NCBI RefSeq assembly: GCF_028554725.1
Contig: NC_071668.1
Span: 19,757,501-19,821,500, forward strand
Direction of reading: 5' to 3'
Length of the DNA: 64,000 bases
DNA from: Zeugodacus cucurbitae
Lineage: Eukaryota > Arthropoda > Insecta > Diptera > Tephritidae
Shown: positions 12,801-24,133 of the stretch, one piece after another
Layout: every line of letters begins with the position of its first letter
Numbering within the stretch: position 1 is the stretch's first letter
The notes under the pieces: model-generated
Told to the model about the DNA's origin: nothing
Databases searched by the model: none
What the model saw: only the letters and a program-made list of their open reading frames with translations
Position numbers and translations under genes: made by a program

Positions 12801-12989
12801 TGCGCTTTCGCAAAACAAAAAAATATTTTTTTCCTTTTTTGATTTTTTTCTGCTCAAATTGCCGTTAGGTCGCACCGGTAGCGAGTGAAAACAAAAATTT
12901 CGTACAATAACAAAAACACACTGCGATACAATAAGGACAATAACAATGTGAAGCAGAGAGTTCAATCACATGCAATAACAGTCACGACA

Positions 12990-13720
12990 GAGGTGGTTGT
13001 GTTGAAGCTGCAACAGCAATAACAACAACAATCACGACCAAAAAAAACAAAAAACAACAACAACAATATTCACATTTTTGTACTGTTAATGGAACCACGA
13101 CAACAGTAACATCAATTTTGCCAACAACAAAAATAACAACAACTATGAGGACTAAAAAACAAACAAAAAACAAGATGGCAACAACAACAAGAGATATTCA
13201 TATTTTTTGTACTGGTAATGCAACCACAGCAACAACAACAACCAAACTATCGCCAACCACAAAAATAACGACAATGATGTATGCAAAAGACAACAACAAC
13301 AACAAGAAAATATTCATATTTTTGTAGAGGTAATGAAACGACAACAACACAAGCAATAACGATCGCAACGGATGAAATAAGAACAAAAATAATATTGCTT
13401 GTACCAGTAATGGAGTAAAGGAAGCAGAACAACAGCAGCAATGACAACCGCAACAACAACAACAATAAAAACAACTGCTGCTACTAGCAACACAACTGCA
13501 GAAATTATAGCAGCAACAATATTATCAACAACAACAACACTAACAACAACACTAACAACAACAAAAACATCAACAACCCCAACCATGCAACATTCACATA
13601 TGTAGTCCACAGCCACCAAGCAACAATCAGCAAAAATCTCCAGCACCAACCGCAGCAGCAAAGAAATGAGCAACAGCAACAACAACAACAAGAGCAAAAG
13701 CAAGCAAAATATATGCATTA
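12990..13720. repeat. CAA-rich tract containing a degenerate minisatellite
   Basis: Dominated by CAA/CAG triplets. Within it the phrase ATATTCATATTTTTGTACTG then GTAATG.AAC.AC recurs, beginning at about 13065, 13194, 13309 and, more decayed, 13391 (spacing about 129, 115 and 82 bp). This is a degenerate tandem repeat of about 0.12 kb embedded in simple sequence. Long frames on either strand (for example a Val/Leu-rich minus-strand frame up to 13766) are by-products of the triplet bias. Confidence 0.7.
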
Positions 13721-14359
13721 ATTTGCCACTGCAATAATAACAATAAACTTCAGTTGCGCAATTCAATGCAAGGTGGCATGATGTGGCTCAAATTGGAAGC
13801 GAAAATGACAAAAACAAAAAAAAAACGAAATTCTACGGAAATTGTCTGAAAAGGCAGCAGCGGCTGCATCGTCAGCAGCCGCACAATAAATAAATTGCTA
13901 ATTGCCTGAACGGTAATATAGCGGTTGTTGTGGCATCAAGCCGCTCGTTAATAGGCAATCAACTGTATGTAGGTGGCTGGCAACGTTCACTTTGCAATGT
14001 CAAGTTTCTGCTGGGTTTTAAAAAAGCAACGTTCTGCGATAAAATGAAGCGAGCTGGGGAACACTGAAATAGAATTGAACTGCGGATTTAATTTAAACTA
14101 CTACTTCTTGATGTATTTACCCATACTATAAGGCTCAGATTAAGGAAGAACCCTATGTTAAACTCCAAAAGACACAATGCGTTCGTAATTTAGAAAAGCC
14201 TTCTTAGCCTAACCTCACTTAACCTTAGTTTCAAGATTTTTTCTAGATATATGGACCGTATTATGATATAAGAATGGAGTGCAAGCGTGTATCCTAACTT
14301 TAGAAAAACTAGTTTAACTAAACACCATTATTTTGTTAAAAAAAACTACAACCGCTCAT
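13721..14359. other. Non-coding DNA
   Basis: No feature recognised; moderately AT-rich with one small GC-richer patch (13850-13990). Confidence 0.4.
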
Positions 14360-15544
14360 GCTCACTTAATTGTTTTAATATATCTCACATGTTAACCGAT
14401 ATATAAGGTGTTAAACTCATCGTATTTTTGAAAAACCTTTAATTAGGTATATGGGACCATGGGGATGTTATAACCCGATTTTAACCATTTTTGGTACAGA
14501 GGTACACTATGAGAAGAAAACGATTCCATCTGAATTAAATTAAGATATCTGAGAGATTTACCGATATTTTCGGTGAAAAATAACCCTTGTCCACTGAGTT
14601 CTTCATGGAGCCTAGAAAAGTCCGATTTCGAAAAATGTTTCACATGTGATGCCACAGATGATATGCAGTATTTGTGTAAAGTTTTATTTCGCTATCTTTA
14701 TTGGTTCCTTATGTATATATTATAAAGTGAAGGAATCAGATGGAATTCAAAATAGAGTTATATGGGAAGTTGTCGTAGTTGTGAACCGGTTACATCCATT
14801 TTTCACACGTGTCATCAGGGTGTCAAGGATATATTATATACCGAATTTCATTGTAATCGGTCGAGTAGTTCCTGAGATATGGTTTTTGACCCATAAGTGG
14901 GCGACGCCACACCCATTTTCCATTTTGTAAAAAACTCTGAGTGGAACTCTCCTCAGCCATTTCTTCTGTAAAATTTAGTATTTCTGATGTTTTTCATTAG
15001 TAATTTAACGCACTTTTAGTAATTTTCAACCCAACCTTTGTATGGTAAGTGGCCGTGGTTATTATCCGATTTCAACTAAGAGAACCGATTCTAGAAAGTT
15101 TCCTTGATATAGCTTTATTGGTTTGCGAGATATATACAAAAAACTTATTTGGGGGCGAGTGAGCGCCCACTTCCCCAAAAAAATTATATCCAAATATGCC
15201 CTGTCCTAGTGTGATCCTTTGTATTATACTTTCATAGCTTTAGCACTTATGTGTTTCCGGTTTTCGCTATTTTGTGGGTGTGGCAGTAGTCCGATTTCGC
15301 CCATTTTCAATAACAACCCTCTCACGGTCTCAAATTTCGTCAAGATATCTTAATATTTACTCAGGTTATCCGTTGCACGGACGGACGGACAGACAGACAG
15401 ACGGATTTTAACTCGTCTCGTCATCCTGATCATTTTGATATATATAACCCTATATCTAACTCGTTTAGTTTTATGACTTACAAACAACCGTTACGTGAAC
15501 AAAACTATAACTCTGTCTTAGCAACTTTTATTGCGAGAGTATAA
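14360..15544 (+). repeat. Dispersed hairpin-ended repeat, copy 2 (long copy)
   Basis: The most complete plus-oriented copy of the family. It ends in a hairpin (TTAGCAACTTTTATTGCGAG within about 15507-15544), preceded by TAACGGTTG-type sequence in reverse complement (ACAACCGTTACGTG). A tetranucleotide run GGACGGACGGACAGACAGAC lies at about 15379-15403. Internal landmarks include GGTTTTTGACCCATAAGTGG (14881) and TTTTGTGGGTGTGGCAGTAG (15271). It is non-coding. Terminal hairpin plus GTCY-type run recall DINE-1/Helentron-like non-autonomous rolling-circle elements, but no Rep or helicase sequence is present and the class is not proven. Confidence 0.8.
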
Positions 15545-16139
15545 AATTACAATATTCATGGGCCTCTATAGCGATATTCTGCCTAGAATTAGATGGAAAT
15601 ATGGATGGAGTAATCATCAGCCGTGCCAGTAGATTGCAATTGACTTTAATTATATGGAACTTTGCCAAGTTGTGAGCTTCGATGTGTTGATTTCATTATC
15701 CACGAAAAAATTCAGGTTAAATAGATTATATTGGGCATATTTTGATTCCTTATCTTAGAGGAGAGTTGCCCAGATGAGTCAGTGGGCGTTCAGTAGTTCA
15801 ATGCTCTATCTAACTCTCTATTTTCTTCTCGGAATACCTATTCAACAACAAGGAATATAAATCCCAAACCCAAACAATATTATGCAACGACAGGGTCTCT
15901 CAAACCCACAATTCACCATAGCACCCACCAAAGTGTTCAATGTCAACCTACGTTGCCACATTTTTTCGATTGCCTGTGATCAGCCTGTTGGAATCTAGCT
16001 GCCATCACTGCTGCTGATAACGGTAATGCTATTTGTAACGGTCATATATTGACACCTCGCAGCAAAGCAGCCGCAGCCGCAACAACAACTTTTACGCTCA
16101 ATGAAATTCTTACAAAACAGCGCAAGTACGGCAATTATG
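15545..16139. other. Non-coding DNA
   Basis: No feature recognised. Confidence 0.4.
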
Positions 16140-17010
16140 TTCAATTGAAAACTGAAAGTATGTGAGAGCGAATGTGTGTATGTACATATATGTACCTGAA
16201 GTGGCAATCCACCGGCAAAATGAGATGATTTCAGCGTGTAAATTCAGGCACATTTGGAGAAATTTTACATGGCAATAACCGCATAGAATACAAAATAATT
16301 ACACGTGCAACAACGCACATACATATATATATCAGTTTATGTGTATGTATGTATATATACCGTTATATGTGCCGCAACTCACACGGCAAACCGCAACAAA
16401 ACTGCCAAACACACTCGCGACTGCCGCTGCTGGTACACATAAGTGACTCTGCCGCGCAGGTGTTACGCCGCGCGCCAACAACAATCGACTTTGCCGCCAA
16501 CGCCACCAACGCCGCCGCTGCTTAACTGTTTGGCTCGCCTGTAAATATGCTTCACTGTTTCCGGTACACATTTAAGTGGCACTCATACGCCCCGTTGACC
16601 CATGTGAATGCCGCTAATAGGCGCGTGTGGGTGTGTGTGAGTGAGTGGATATATAAGTATGTGTGTGTGTGAGTATATGTATATGTTTATAGTCCCGCGC
16701 AGTCTACCACAGCCGTCGCTAACGCTTGATACGCGCCGCATTTTCCACTTCAAAGCATCGCTTCAAAATTTAATTACTGTCCGTAATTGCTGGCTCACAT
16801 GCAAATACACGCACACACACACACACACATACATTGTCGCTTTTATATTGTACGATATTGTATATACATCATATACACATATATATAGATGAAGGGAATT
16901 TTATGATTTAATTGTGTGTGGCGCGCAAAATACTTCACTTTAAAATGCGTTTAATGTGTGTCTGTATGTATCACTATATATGTGTGTATATGAGTATGTG
17001 TATACAAGCG
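16140..17010. repeat. Microsatellite-rich region with a GC-rich patch
   Basis: Includes TATG/TATA runs at 16320-16360, (GT)n near 16655-16672, (CA)n at about 16808-16829 and TATG runs near 16975-17005. A GC-richer patch at about 16370-16560 (GCCGCCAACGCC-type sequence) has open frames but no recognisable protein and may be regulatory or conserved non-coding DNA. Confidence 0.55.
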
Positions 17011-17653
17011 CGCGTTTGGGTTAAGTGCTTTGACACTTCACGTCCTTTACCTGCCGCCTTTTTTCACATATATGCATATTCAACACCACCAAAGCTACGC
17101 CACACTTCAAATCCCCATTTAACCTTTCCTTCACCTTCGTGCATCATTCCACGCTGTGTTACTGTGTGTGCCGTCATAGCATCACATTTATTGCTACTTA
17201 TGCTCCCGAACCTTTTCACGTTAAGTGTACACGTTTTGGCATTGAAAAAGTCATCAGGCCCTTTTTATTGCCTACTCATGTGCTGTGCAGCGCTCAGTGA
17301 AAGTTGTTTGACTTTAGTGTTAGCAGCAATGTTAGTTCGCGTCTTTCAGCACAGTCAACGGGTGAATTTAACATGATTGTCACCAGAAATCTGAAATAGA
17401 TCTGAATTATTACACTTTTTCTTTAGTTCCGAACAAGTCTCAATTTGCAAAACCAGATCGAAAGTCGATATAAAAAGTAGAAAATTGTGTTATCTGTAGA
17501 AAAGGTTACAGAGTTTCAAACCTATGAGATCGTGATTCGAGGCATCGACGCGGTAAATCATAGTCATATTATAGAGTATTATTCTCACTTGATTACTACT
17601 TAAATCTACCACTTTCCAGAACTTTATACAACATATATGGTATCTATTACGAA
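17011..17653. other. Non-coding DNA
   Basis: A 154-codon open frame (16912-17376) covers microsatellite sequence and has no protein-like features. No gene called. Confidence 0.4.
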
Positions 17654-17905
17654 ATGTAATTCGTTTGTTTAAAAATTTGGTTTCAATACCGAACTGTTCG
17701 ATCATATAGCCCGATGAATTTATGGAATTTAAACGAAAATAGATTGGCTCTTCTTAAAGAAGCATGCCGTAAATTCCAGCCGCAATGCAATTCGCTTTTT
17801 GTAATTTGGTCTCAATACCAAACTGTTCAATTTAAGATCATATAGCCCGATGCCTTTATGGAATTTAAACGAGAATAGATTGGATGTTTTTAAAGAAGTA
17901 AGCTC
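17654..17905. repeat. Tandem duplication, unit about 130 bp
   Basis: The phrase CATATAGCCCGATG followed by TTTATGGAATTTAAACG and AATAGATTGG occurs twice. CTCAATACC/TTCAATACC anchors lie near 17683 and 17812, a period of about 129-131 bp. The second copy carries a small insertion (ATTTAAG) before ATCATATAGC. Confidence 0.75.
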
Positions 17906-18059
17906 GAGGTCTTAGAAGTTATTGTTGCCTTACGATTCCTGCCGTAAATAGTAAAGATTTGGACTAAAGTCTTCTTTCATACTCTATCTTTCTTCAATTA
18001 GTATTTCCAAAACATAATATAACCAATTTGGGCATTTAATCTTCTAAGCCAATTTGACA

Positions 18060-18720
18060 TATAAAGGGCTTTCCAATAAGAGCAATACAAAAGTTTTTTT
18101 TTTAATAAAAAGAAAACGGTTTGGGATATCAATGAAATTCTTTATTCCTGTGAATGTACTTTCGATGTATGGAACTCGAGCTTTTGCATGGCCACCAGGG
18201 GCACGCTTGCAGAAGTCCAATTTTCGATTATATTCAAGCATAAGACGGCCGATACTGCTGCAATTTCACGTTCGATATTCGTACGAAGCCCATCAATTGT
18301 CGTTGGTTTGTTGGCATAGACCATAGACTTGACGTAGCCCCACAGGAAATAGTATAACGGCGTCAAATCGCACGACCGGGGCGGCCAATTGAGCCATTTC
18401 GTAAGGTAACACGTTCACCAAACTTGATTTTCTATAAATCGATTGTGACATTCGCTGTATGGCTTGTGGCGTCGTTCTGTTGGAACCACATATTTTCCAA
18501 GGCCATATCATCAAATTCTAGCCAAAAATTAGCGGTTATCATTGAGCGTTAGCGATTCACAGTAACGTGCCGGTCTTGATCAACACGGAAGAAGTACAGC
18601 CCAAACCGTAATTTTTGCGGATGCAATGGTGACTCATGGAGTACGTTTAGTATTTTGCTTATTGACGAAGCCATTCAGCCAGAAATGAGCCTCATCGCTA
18701 TGTAAGACGTATGTAAGACT
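18060..18720 (-). pseudogene. Decayed DD41D (rosa-like) transposase fragment
   Basis: Minus-strand frames match the intact transposase at 22861-24018. TPLYYFLWGYVKS followed by VYANKPTTID and IENWTS (18366-18142) corresponds to its C-terminal catalytic block and tail. Further up, the complement of 18660-18710 encodes the SDEAHFWLNG region. The third catalytic Asp is replaced by Tyr (TPLY instead of TPLD), and frames shift repeatedly near 18370-18600. The N-terminal half is not recognisable beyond 18720. This is an old, inactive relative, not a recent derivative of the intact copy. Confidence 0.75.
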
Positions 18721-21700
18721 TAAAATTTAGGCCACTGACTCCGAATTACGGTAGCAAATTTTAATAATTTGGATCGTACATCTTTCACGATGAAATGGCA
18801 AACCTTACTGAAGTTAAATGTAAAAGAGTGCGGAAAAATGGCATTGTTTGATGTCCCTATCGGTCTACTTTTTACCCCATTGAAATACCCTTTATATAGC
18901 GTTATTCAAGTCCCCGAAGAATCTATTATTGTTTTATCCCAAAACGAGTATTTCATTAACAATACAAAGAAATGACGAACTGGAATCCAGGAAATATTTC
19001 GGGCTTTAGCTTCTGTGGTGGGGTTCTGTACTCTAAGAAGTCATTTAGGCGATCAGTTATCGAATTTTGATTATAATAATTGACACTCGATGTAATATTC
19101 AAGATTTGGCAAGCAAAAAAAAATAACAACGCGTTTAGTTCGAACCTTTTCTCCTTCAATTCTTTATACAGTGCAGATCACATCTCCCAAAAAATAAAAT
19201 GTGGCTTTTATGAGTTGGTAGTCAACATGAATTGCTTTTTGATATGATGATAAATAAAATGAAGCAAATATAGTAACGTGGGAAGGGCTGAGTAGGAAAT
19301 ATAGGACCCAATATCATTTGAAATACAATTTTCACAGTCTTCTGTCCTATATATTCTTCAATAATGTATTTTTTAAATGTATAGAAGTTCCTTGAGGAAT
19401 TGTAGTCAAACGATCTGCCAAATTAAACACTAGAGAATTACCATAAGATGGCGAACATAATATCGACCCACTTTTTCGGGACATCCAGATCCGGGTTTAT
19501 CTTCAAGTGGTTTGGAATTTGATTGAAGTAAAATACATACTATATAATTTGTTAATTATGGTTGGATTGTATCTAAATAGAATATACTTTCAATAATATT
19601 AACTTTCATTATTATGAAGCAAACTTTTACTGATTACTGATAAAGCCAAGATGTAGGAAAATTTAGATACAGGAGAAGGACTCATTAGTGTTAGCAATAT
19701 CAATCGAACTAAAATGAACATGGAAAGACTCTTTTAGCAGAATCGTCGACAACTTCCTCAAAACTCACTTTATGTACACAAATTTACAGTTCTTCAGCCC
19801 TAAGGTACGTTCCTGGGCTATTCTTTAGAGTATGAAGAACTCCGAATAGACTCTGTGTGTGTCATAAAAATTTAAGATGAGCTGAATATTACCGAAAGTG
19901 TTAAGCGCACCAGTCAAACGATTTAGAACCGTTTAGGTCTCTATATCAATATATATCCTCAAAATAACTCCACTATTGTGGATGGTGTAAACTTAAAAGA
20001 CACGTCCAAACATCACTTTGTTGAAAGGAGCTTTTTCTGAAACCAAGCCATAACTTTTTCAATCAAAGAGACGAATCATGTGAGTTGACTCCATTAAATG
20101 AATTGTCGACGAGTCAATTATATCCACGACTCATCAAATAGAATCGACTATTCGGGTTGTCAAATATCAGAAATTCTATCCAAACACCGAATGTCGTTTC
20201 GAATATTATAAAATCAAATTTTATTCAACTTGCTGTCCTTCATATGAAACAATAGTGCTGTGCCTCTAAAGAAACACCTTCTATAAAAATTTAACAAACA
20301 ATACCTGATTTATGCAACCCCTTTGTCAAGTCACAACTGATTAACATTCAAAGAGACTACAAAAAAACAAAAACAAAAAAGAAATCTCCACGCTTTTGAC
20401 CCCTTTTTTTTCGTGCAAAGTAAACACGGAACCACACAAACCAACAGCGTCAACAATATGAATATTCACCGCAATGAAATGGAATGACTTCAACACAGCA
20501 AACCACGAATGAGCGGGACAAAGAGCAGACCAACAACAAATGAAATCGTTTGGCGGTTAGAGGTTGGAGGGTAGCGCACTGAGAAGGGTTGACCAGAAAA
20601 CACTTTGCATTAATGAAAATCACAATTTTTAATAAAATTGCTTCTGTTTTTGTGTTTATAATGGCACGCCGAGTGTAAACAAGCAGCTGTTTTGTGGTTT
20701 TAATGTGTTGAAAAATATTTATGAATTAAAAAAAAAAAAACAGAGAAAACAACAACAATAATCATTTGTGGTGTGAAATACTTATATATATATGTATACA
20801 AACAAATAAATGCACAAGATCAGGCATGCCAGTGCTGGAAAATGTGGAATTTGAAAGGTGTAGCATACTTTTGTAAAGTACTGTGCCGGCAGCAGGTGGA
20901 AGCCTGTGGTAAGCGGGTGGAGTGAAGCGCTGAAAATGTTTAAAAAAAAGTCATGTGACATGCAGCCACAAATGTGGACAGCCGCATATAAACATAAATA
21001 TGCGTGAGAGCACAACAGCAACAACAAAAATAATAACGATGAGAACAACAACAACACAAACAAACATTTCTGCCTCAACTCAACTGCTCTCGTATCATAT
21101 TTTATGCGAAAATATTAAACAACAACAACATATTTGCAAAGAAAATTGCACAACAACAATTACAATAAAGCTTTATATACAACAACAAATATCATAAGTG
21201 TCGCCTGACGACATTTAAATCACTTTATATAATATAGTATGTGAGATTTTGATAAACGTCGCCGTGTTGCATGCAGAAAGCATCTCTCACTATATCTGAA
21301 TAGATTTTGTGCAACAAAGCGTATGACTCTTCAAAAGGCGTGAGAAAACAGCAACAGCAACAGCATAGGCGCTAAAATGGTTTACTGCGTTCCAAGCTTC
21401 GCCTTCATAATCGTGTAAAGAAACGCATTCACTCATCGAATGACTTCGACATACTCGAGTCTATGCTTAGATATACGTAATCTGCATTGTGGCAAGTTGT
21501 ATAGAAATTTATGCGATTTTCTGGATGAGGCATAAATGTTGGAGATTGCATTTAACTATACAAAGGGTTATATATTTATAATATAAACAAGTTATACAAA
21601 AGAACATTTTCATATTATGGGATACTTGCGGGATCTTAAAAATGTCATTACATAACCAAAAAGTGATGGTTCGAGCCAGTATTTGCTCCGAAACCATAAG

Positions 21701-21860
21701 TGAACCGTATTCTCGTTCAAACAAAATTAAATCGCCGGTGGATCGATGGAACTTGACTGACTCTTTACCTCCAGTCCCAAATCACTTTGGGGTTCACACA
21801 ATTAAATTTCTGTAGCAAAACTTCCCTGGACATTGAATAGTGACTGGCCAGTCAGATTTT
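18721..21860. other. Non-coding DNA with a CAA-rich tract
   Basis: No convincing coding sequence. CAA-type simple sequence lies at about 21010-21190, with short poly-A runs near 20360 and 20730. Confidence 0.5.
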
Positions 21861-22846
21861 TGTACTCTCGCAGCAAAAGTTGCTAAGAGAGTTTTATAGT
21901 TTTGTTCACGTAACGGTTGTTTGTAAGTCATAAAACTAAACGAGTTAGATATAGGGTTATATATATCAAAATGATCAGGGTGACGAGACGAGTTGAAATC
22001 TGGATGTCTGTCTGTCCGTCCGTCCGTGCAACGGATAACCTGAGTAAATATTAAGATATATTGACGAAATTTGAGACCGTGAGAGGGTTGTTATTGAAAA
22101 TGGGCGAAACCGGAAACACATAAGTGCTAAAGCTATGAAAGTATAATACAAAGGATCGCACTAGGACAGGGCATATTTGGATATAATTTTTTTGGGGAAG
22201 TGGGCGCTGACTCGCCCCCAAATAAGTTTTTTGTATATATCTCGCAAACCAATAAAGCTATATCAAGGAAACTTTCTAGAATCGGTTCTCTTAGTTGAAA
22301 TCGGATAATAACCACGGCCACCTCCCATACAAAGGTTAGGTTGAAAATTACTAAAAGTGTGTTAACTAACTAACGAAAAACGTCAGAAACACTAAATTTT
22401 ACAGAAGAAATGGCTGAGGAGAGTTGCACACAGATTTATTTACAAAATGGAAAATAAACGTGACATCGCCCACTTATGGATCAAAAACCATATCTCAGGA
22501 ACTACTCGACAGATTTTAATGAAATTCGGTTCACAACCACGTCAACTTCCCATATAACTCAATTTTGAATTCCATCTTATTCCTTCACTTCATAATATAT
22601 ACATAAGGAACCAATGAAGATAGCGAAATAAAACTTTGCTCAAGTACTAAGATCTGTGACATCACTTGTGAAAAAATTGTCGAAATCGGACTATAACTTT
22701 TCAATGCCTCGGATATCGAATATGAAGAACTCAGTGCCCCATGGTAATTTTTCACCGAAAATATCGGTAAATCTCACAGATATCTCAATTTAATTCAGAG
22801 GAAATCTTTTTCTTTTAATAGTGTGTCTCTGTATCAGAAACGGATA
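21861..22846 (-). repeat. Dispersed hairpin-ended repeat, copy 3, cut by the rosa-like element
   Basis: Inverse orientation to copy 2. It starts with the hairpin TACTCTCGCAGC...GTTGCTAAGAGAG (21863 on), then TAACGGTTGTTTGTAAGTCA, and the tetranucleotide run GTCTGTCTGTCCGTCCGTCC (22005-22027). The block order then mirrors copy 2. It stops at 22846, inside the segment that in other copies continues AAAATCGGGTTATAAC; the rosa-like transposon begins right there. The missing remainder is not found beyond 24133. Confidence 0.85.
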
Positions 22847-22848
22847 TA

Positions 22849-24131
22849 AAGGGTGATTTTTTAAGAGCTTGATAACTTTTTAAAAAAAAAAAACGCATAA
22901 AATTTGCAAAATCTCATCGGTTCTTTATTTGAAACGTTAGATTGGTTCATGACATTTACTTTTTGAAGACGGCTGCGTCTTAGGTGGTCCATTCGGAAAG
23001 TCCAATTTTGGGCAACTTTTTCGAGCATTTCGGCCGGAATAGCCCGAATTTCTTCGGAAATGTTGTCTTCCAAAGCTGGAATAGTTGCTGGCTTATTTCT
23101 GTAGACTTTAGACTTGACGTAGCCCCACAAAAAATAGTCTAAAGGCGTTAAATCGCATGATCTTGGTGGCCAACTTACGGGTCCATTTCTTGAGATGAAT
23201 TGTTCTCCGAAGTTTTCCCTCAAAATGGCCATAGAATCGCGAGCTGTGTGGCATGTAGCGCCATCTTGTTGAAACCACATGTCAACCAAGTTCAGTTCTT
23301 CCATTTTTGGCAACAAAAAGTTTGTTAGCATCGAACGATAGCGATCGCCATTCACCGTAACGTTGCGTCCAACAGCATCTTTGAAAAAATACGGTCCAAT
23401 GATTCCACCAGCGTACAAACCACACCAAACAGTGCATTTTTCGGGATGCATGGGCAGTTCTTGAACGGCTTCTGGTTGCTCTTCACCCCAAATGCGGCAA
23501 TTTTGCTTATTTACGTAGCCATTCAACCAGAAATGAGCCTCATCGCTGAACAAAATTTGTCGATAAAAAAGCGGATTTTCTGCCAACTTTTCTAGGGCCC
23601 ATTCACTGAAAATTCGACGTTGTGGCAGATCGTTCGGCTTCAGTTCTTGCACGAGCTGTATTTTATACGGTTTTACACCAAGATCTTTGCGTAAAATCTT
23701 CCATGTGGTCGAATAACACAAACCCAATTGCTGCGAACGGCGACGAATCGACATTTCACGGTCTTCAGCCACACTCTCAGAAACAGACGCAATATTCTCT
23801 TCTGTACGCACTGTACGCATTCGTGTGGTTGGTTTAATGTCCAATAAAGTAAACTGAGTGCGAAACTTGGTCACAATCGCATTAATTGTTTGCTCACTTG
23901 GTCGATTATGTAGACCATAAATCGGACGTAAAGCGCGAAACACATTTCGAACCGAACACTGATTTTGGTAATAAAATTCAATGATTTGCAAGCGTTGCTC
24001 GTTAGTAAGTCTATTCATGATGAAATGTCAAAGCATACTGAGCATCTTTCTCTTTGACACCATGTCTGAAATCCCACGTGATCTGTCAAATACTAATGCA
24101 TGAAAATCCTAACCTCAAAAAAATCACCCGT
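22849..24131 (-). mobile_element. Complete DD41D (rosa-like) Tc1/mariner transposon
   Basis: A 1283-bp element with imperfect inverted ends. The left end reads AAGGGTGATTTTTTAAGAG from 22849; the right end, reverse-complemented, reads ACGGGTGATTTTTTTGAG. It is flanked by TA on both sides (22847-22848 and 24132-24133), the expected Tc1/mariner target duplication. It contains one uninterrupted transposase gene on the minus strand. Its intactness contrasts with every other element here and suggests fairly recent insertion. It has landed in or beside the hairpin-ended repeat. DD41D elements (rosa) are known from tephritid flies; membership is inferred from the 41-residue spacing. Confidence 0.9.
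22861..24018 (-). CDS. Transposase, DD41D rosa-like mariner family
   Basis: An intact 385-residue transposase that would bind the element ends and perform DDD-type cut-and-paste. The N-terminus (1-125) has two helix-turn-helix-like parts (NEQRLQIIEFYY; RRRSQQLGLCYSTTWKILRK). The catalytic core shows D159 in FSDEAHFWLNG, D252 in FQQDGATCHTA and D294 in LTPLDYFLWGY, with 41 residues between the last two. D34D mariners have 34, so this belongs to the DD41D group; the alternative Asp at 289 would give 36. The ATG at 24018 begins MNRLTNEQRL, and no earlier in-frame start is needed. The C-terminus (FFFFKKLSSS) is read from a 12-A tract and the terminal repeat itself, and the stop codon lies inside the left inverted repeat. 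Length is slightly above the 340-350 typical of mariners. No introns or frameshifts are seen, so it may be functional. Confidence 0.92.
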   Translation of the reverse strand: MNRLTNEQRLQIIEFYYQNQCSVRNVFRALRPIYGLHNRPSEQTINAIVTKFRTQFTLLDIKPTTRMRTVRTEENIASVSESVAEDREMSIRRRSQQLGLCYSTTWKILRKDLGVKPYKIQLVQELKPNDLPQRRIFSEWALEKLAENPLFYRQILFSDEAHFWLNGYVNKQNCRIWGEEQPEAVQELPMHPEKCTVWCGLYAGGIIGPYFFKDAVGRNVTVNGDRYRSMLTNFLLPKMEELNLVDMWFQQDGATCHTARDSMAILRENFGEQFISRNGPVSWPPRSCDLTPLDYFLWGYVKSKVYRNKPATIPALEDNISEEIRAIPAEMLEKVAQNWTFRMDHLRRSRLQKVNVMNQSNVSNKEPMRFCKFYAFFFFKKLSSS

Positions 24132-24133
24132 TA

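Noticed and set aside
13314..13766. 150-codon minus-strand frame rich in Val/Leu/Cys
   Set aside because: It is the complement of CAA/CAG-type simple repeats; the composition follows the triplet bias and there is no domain.
16912..17376. 154-codon plus-strand frame
   Set aside because: It starts in GT/TATG microsatellite sequence and shows no conserved motif; likely chance.
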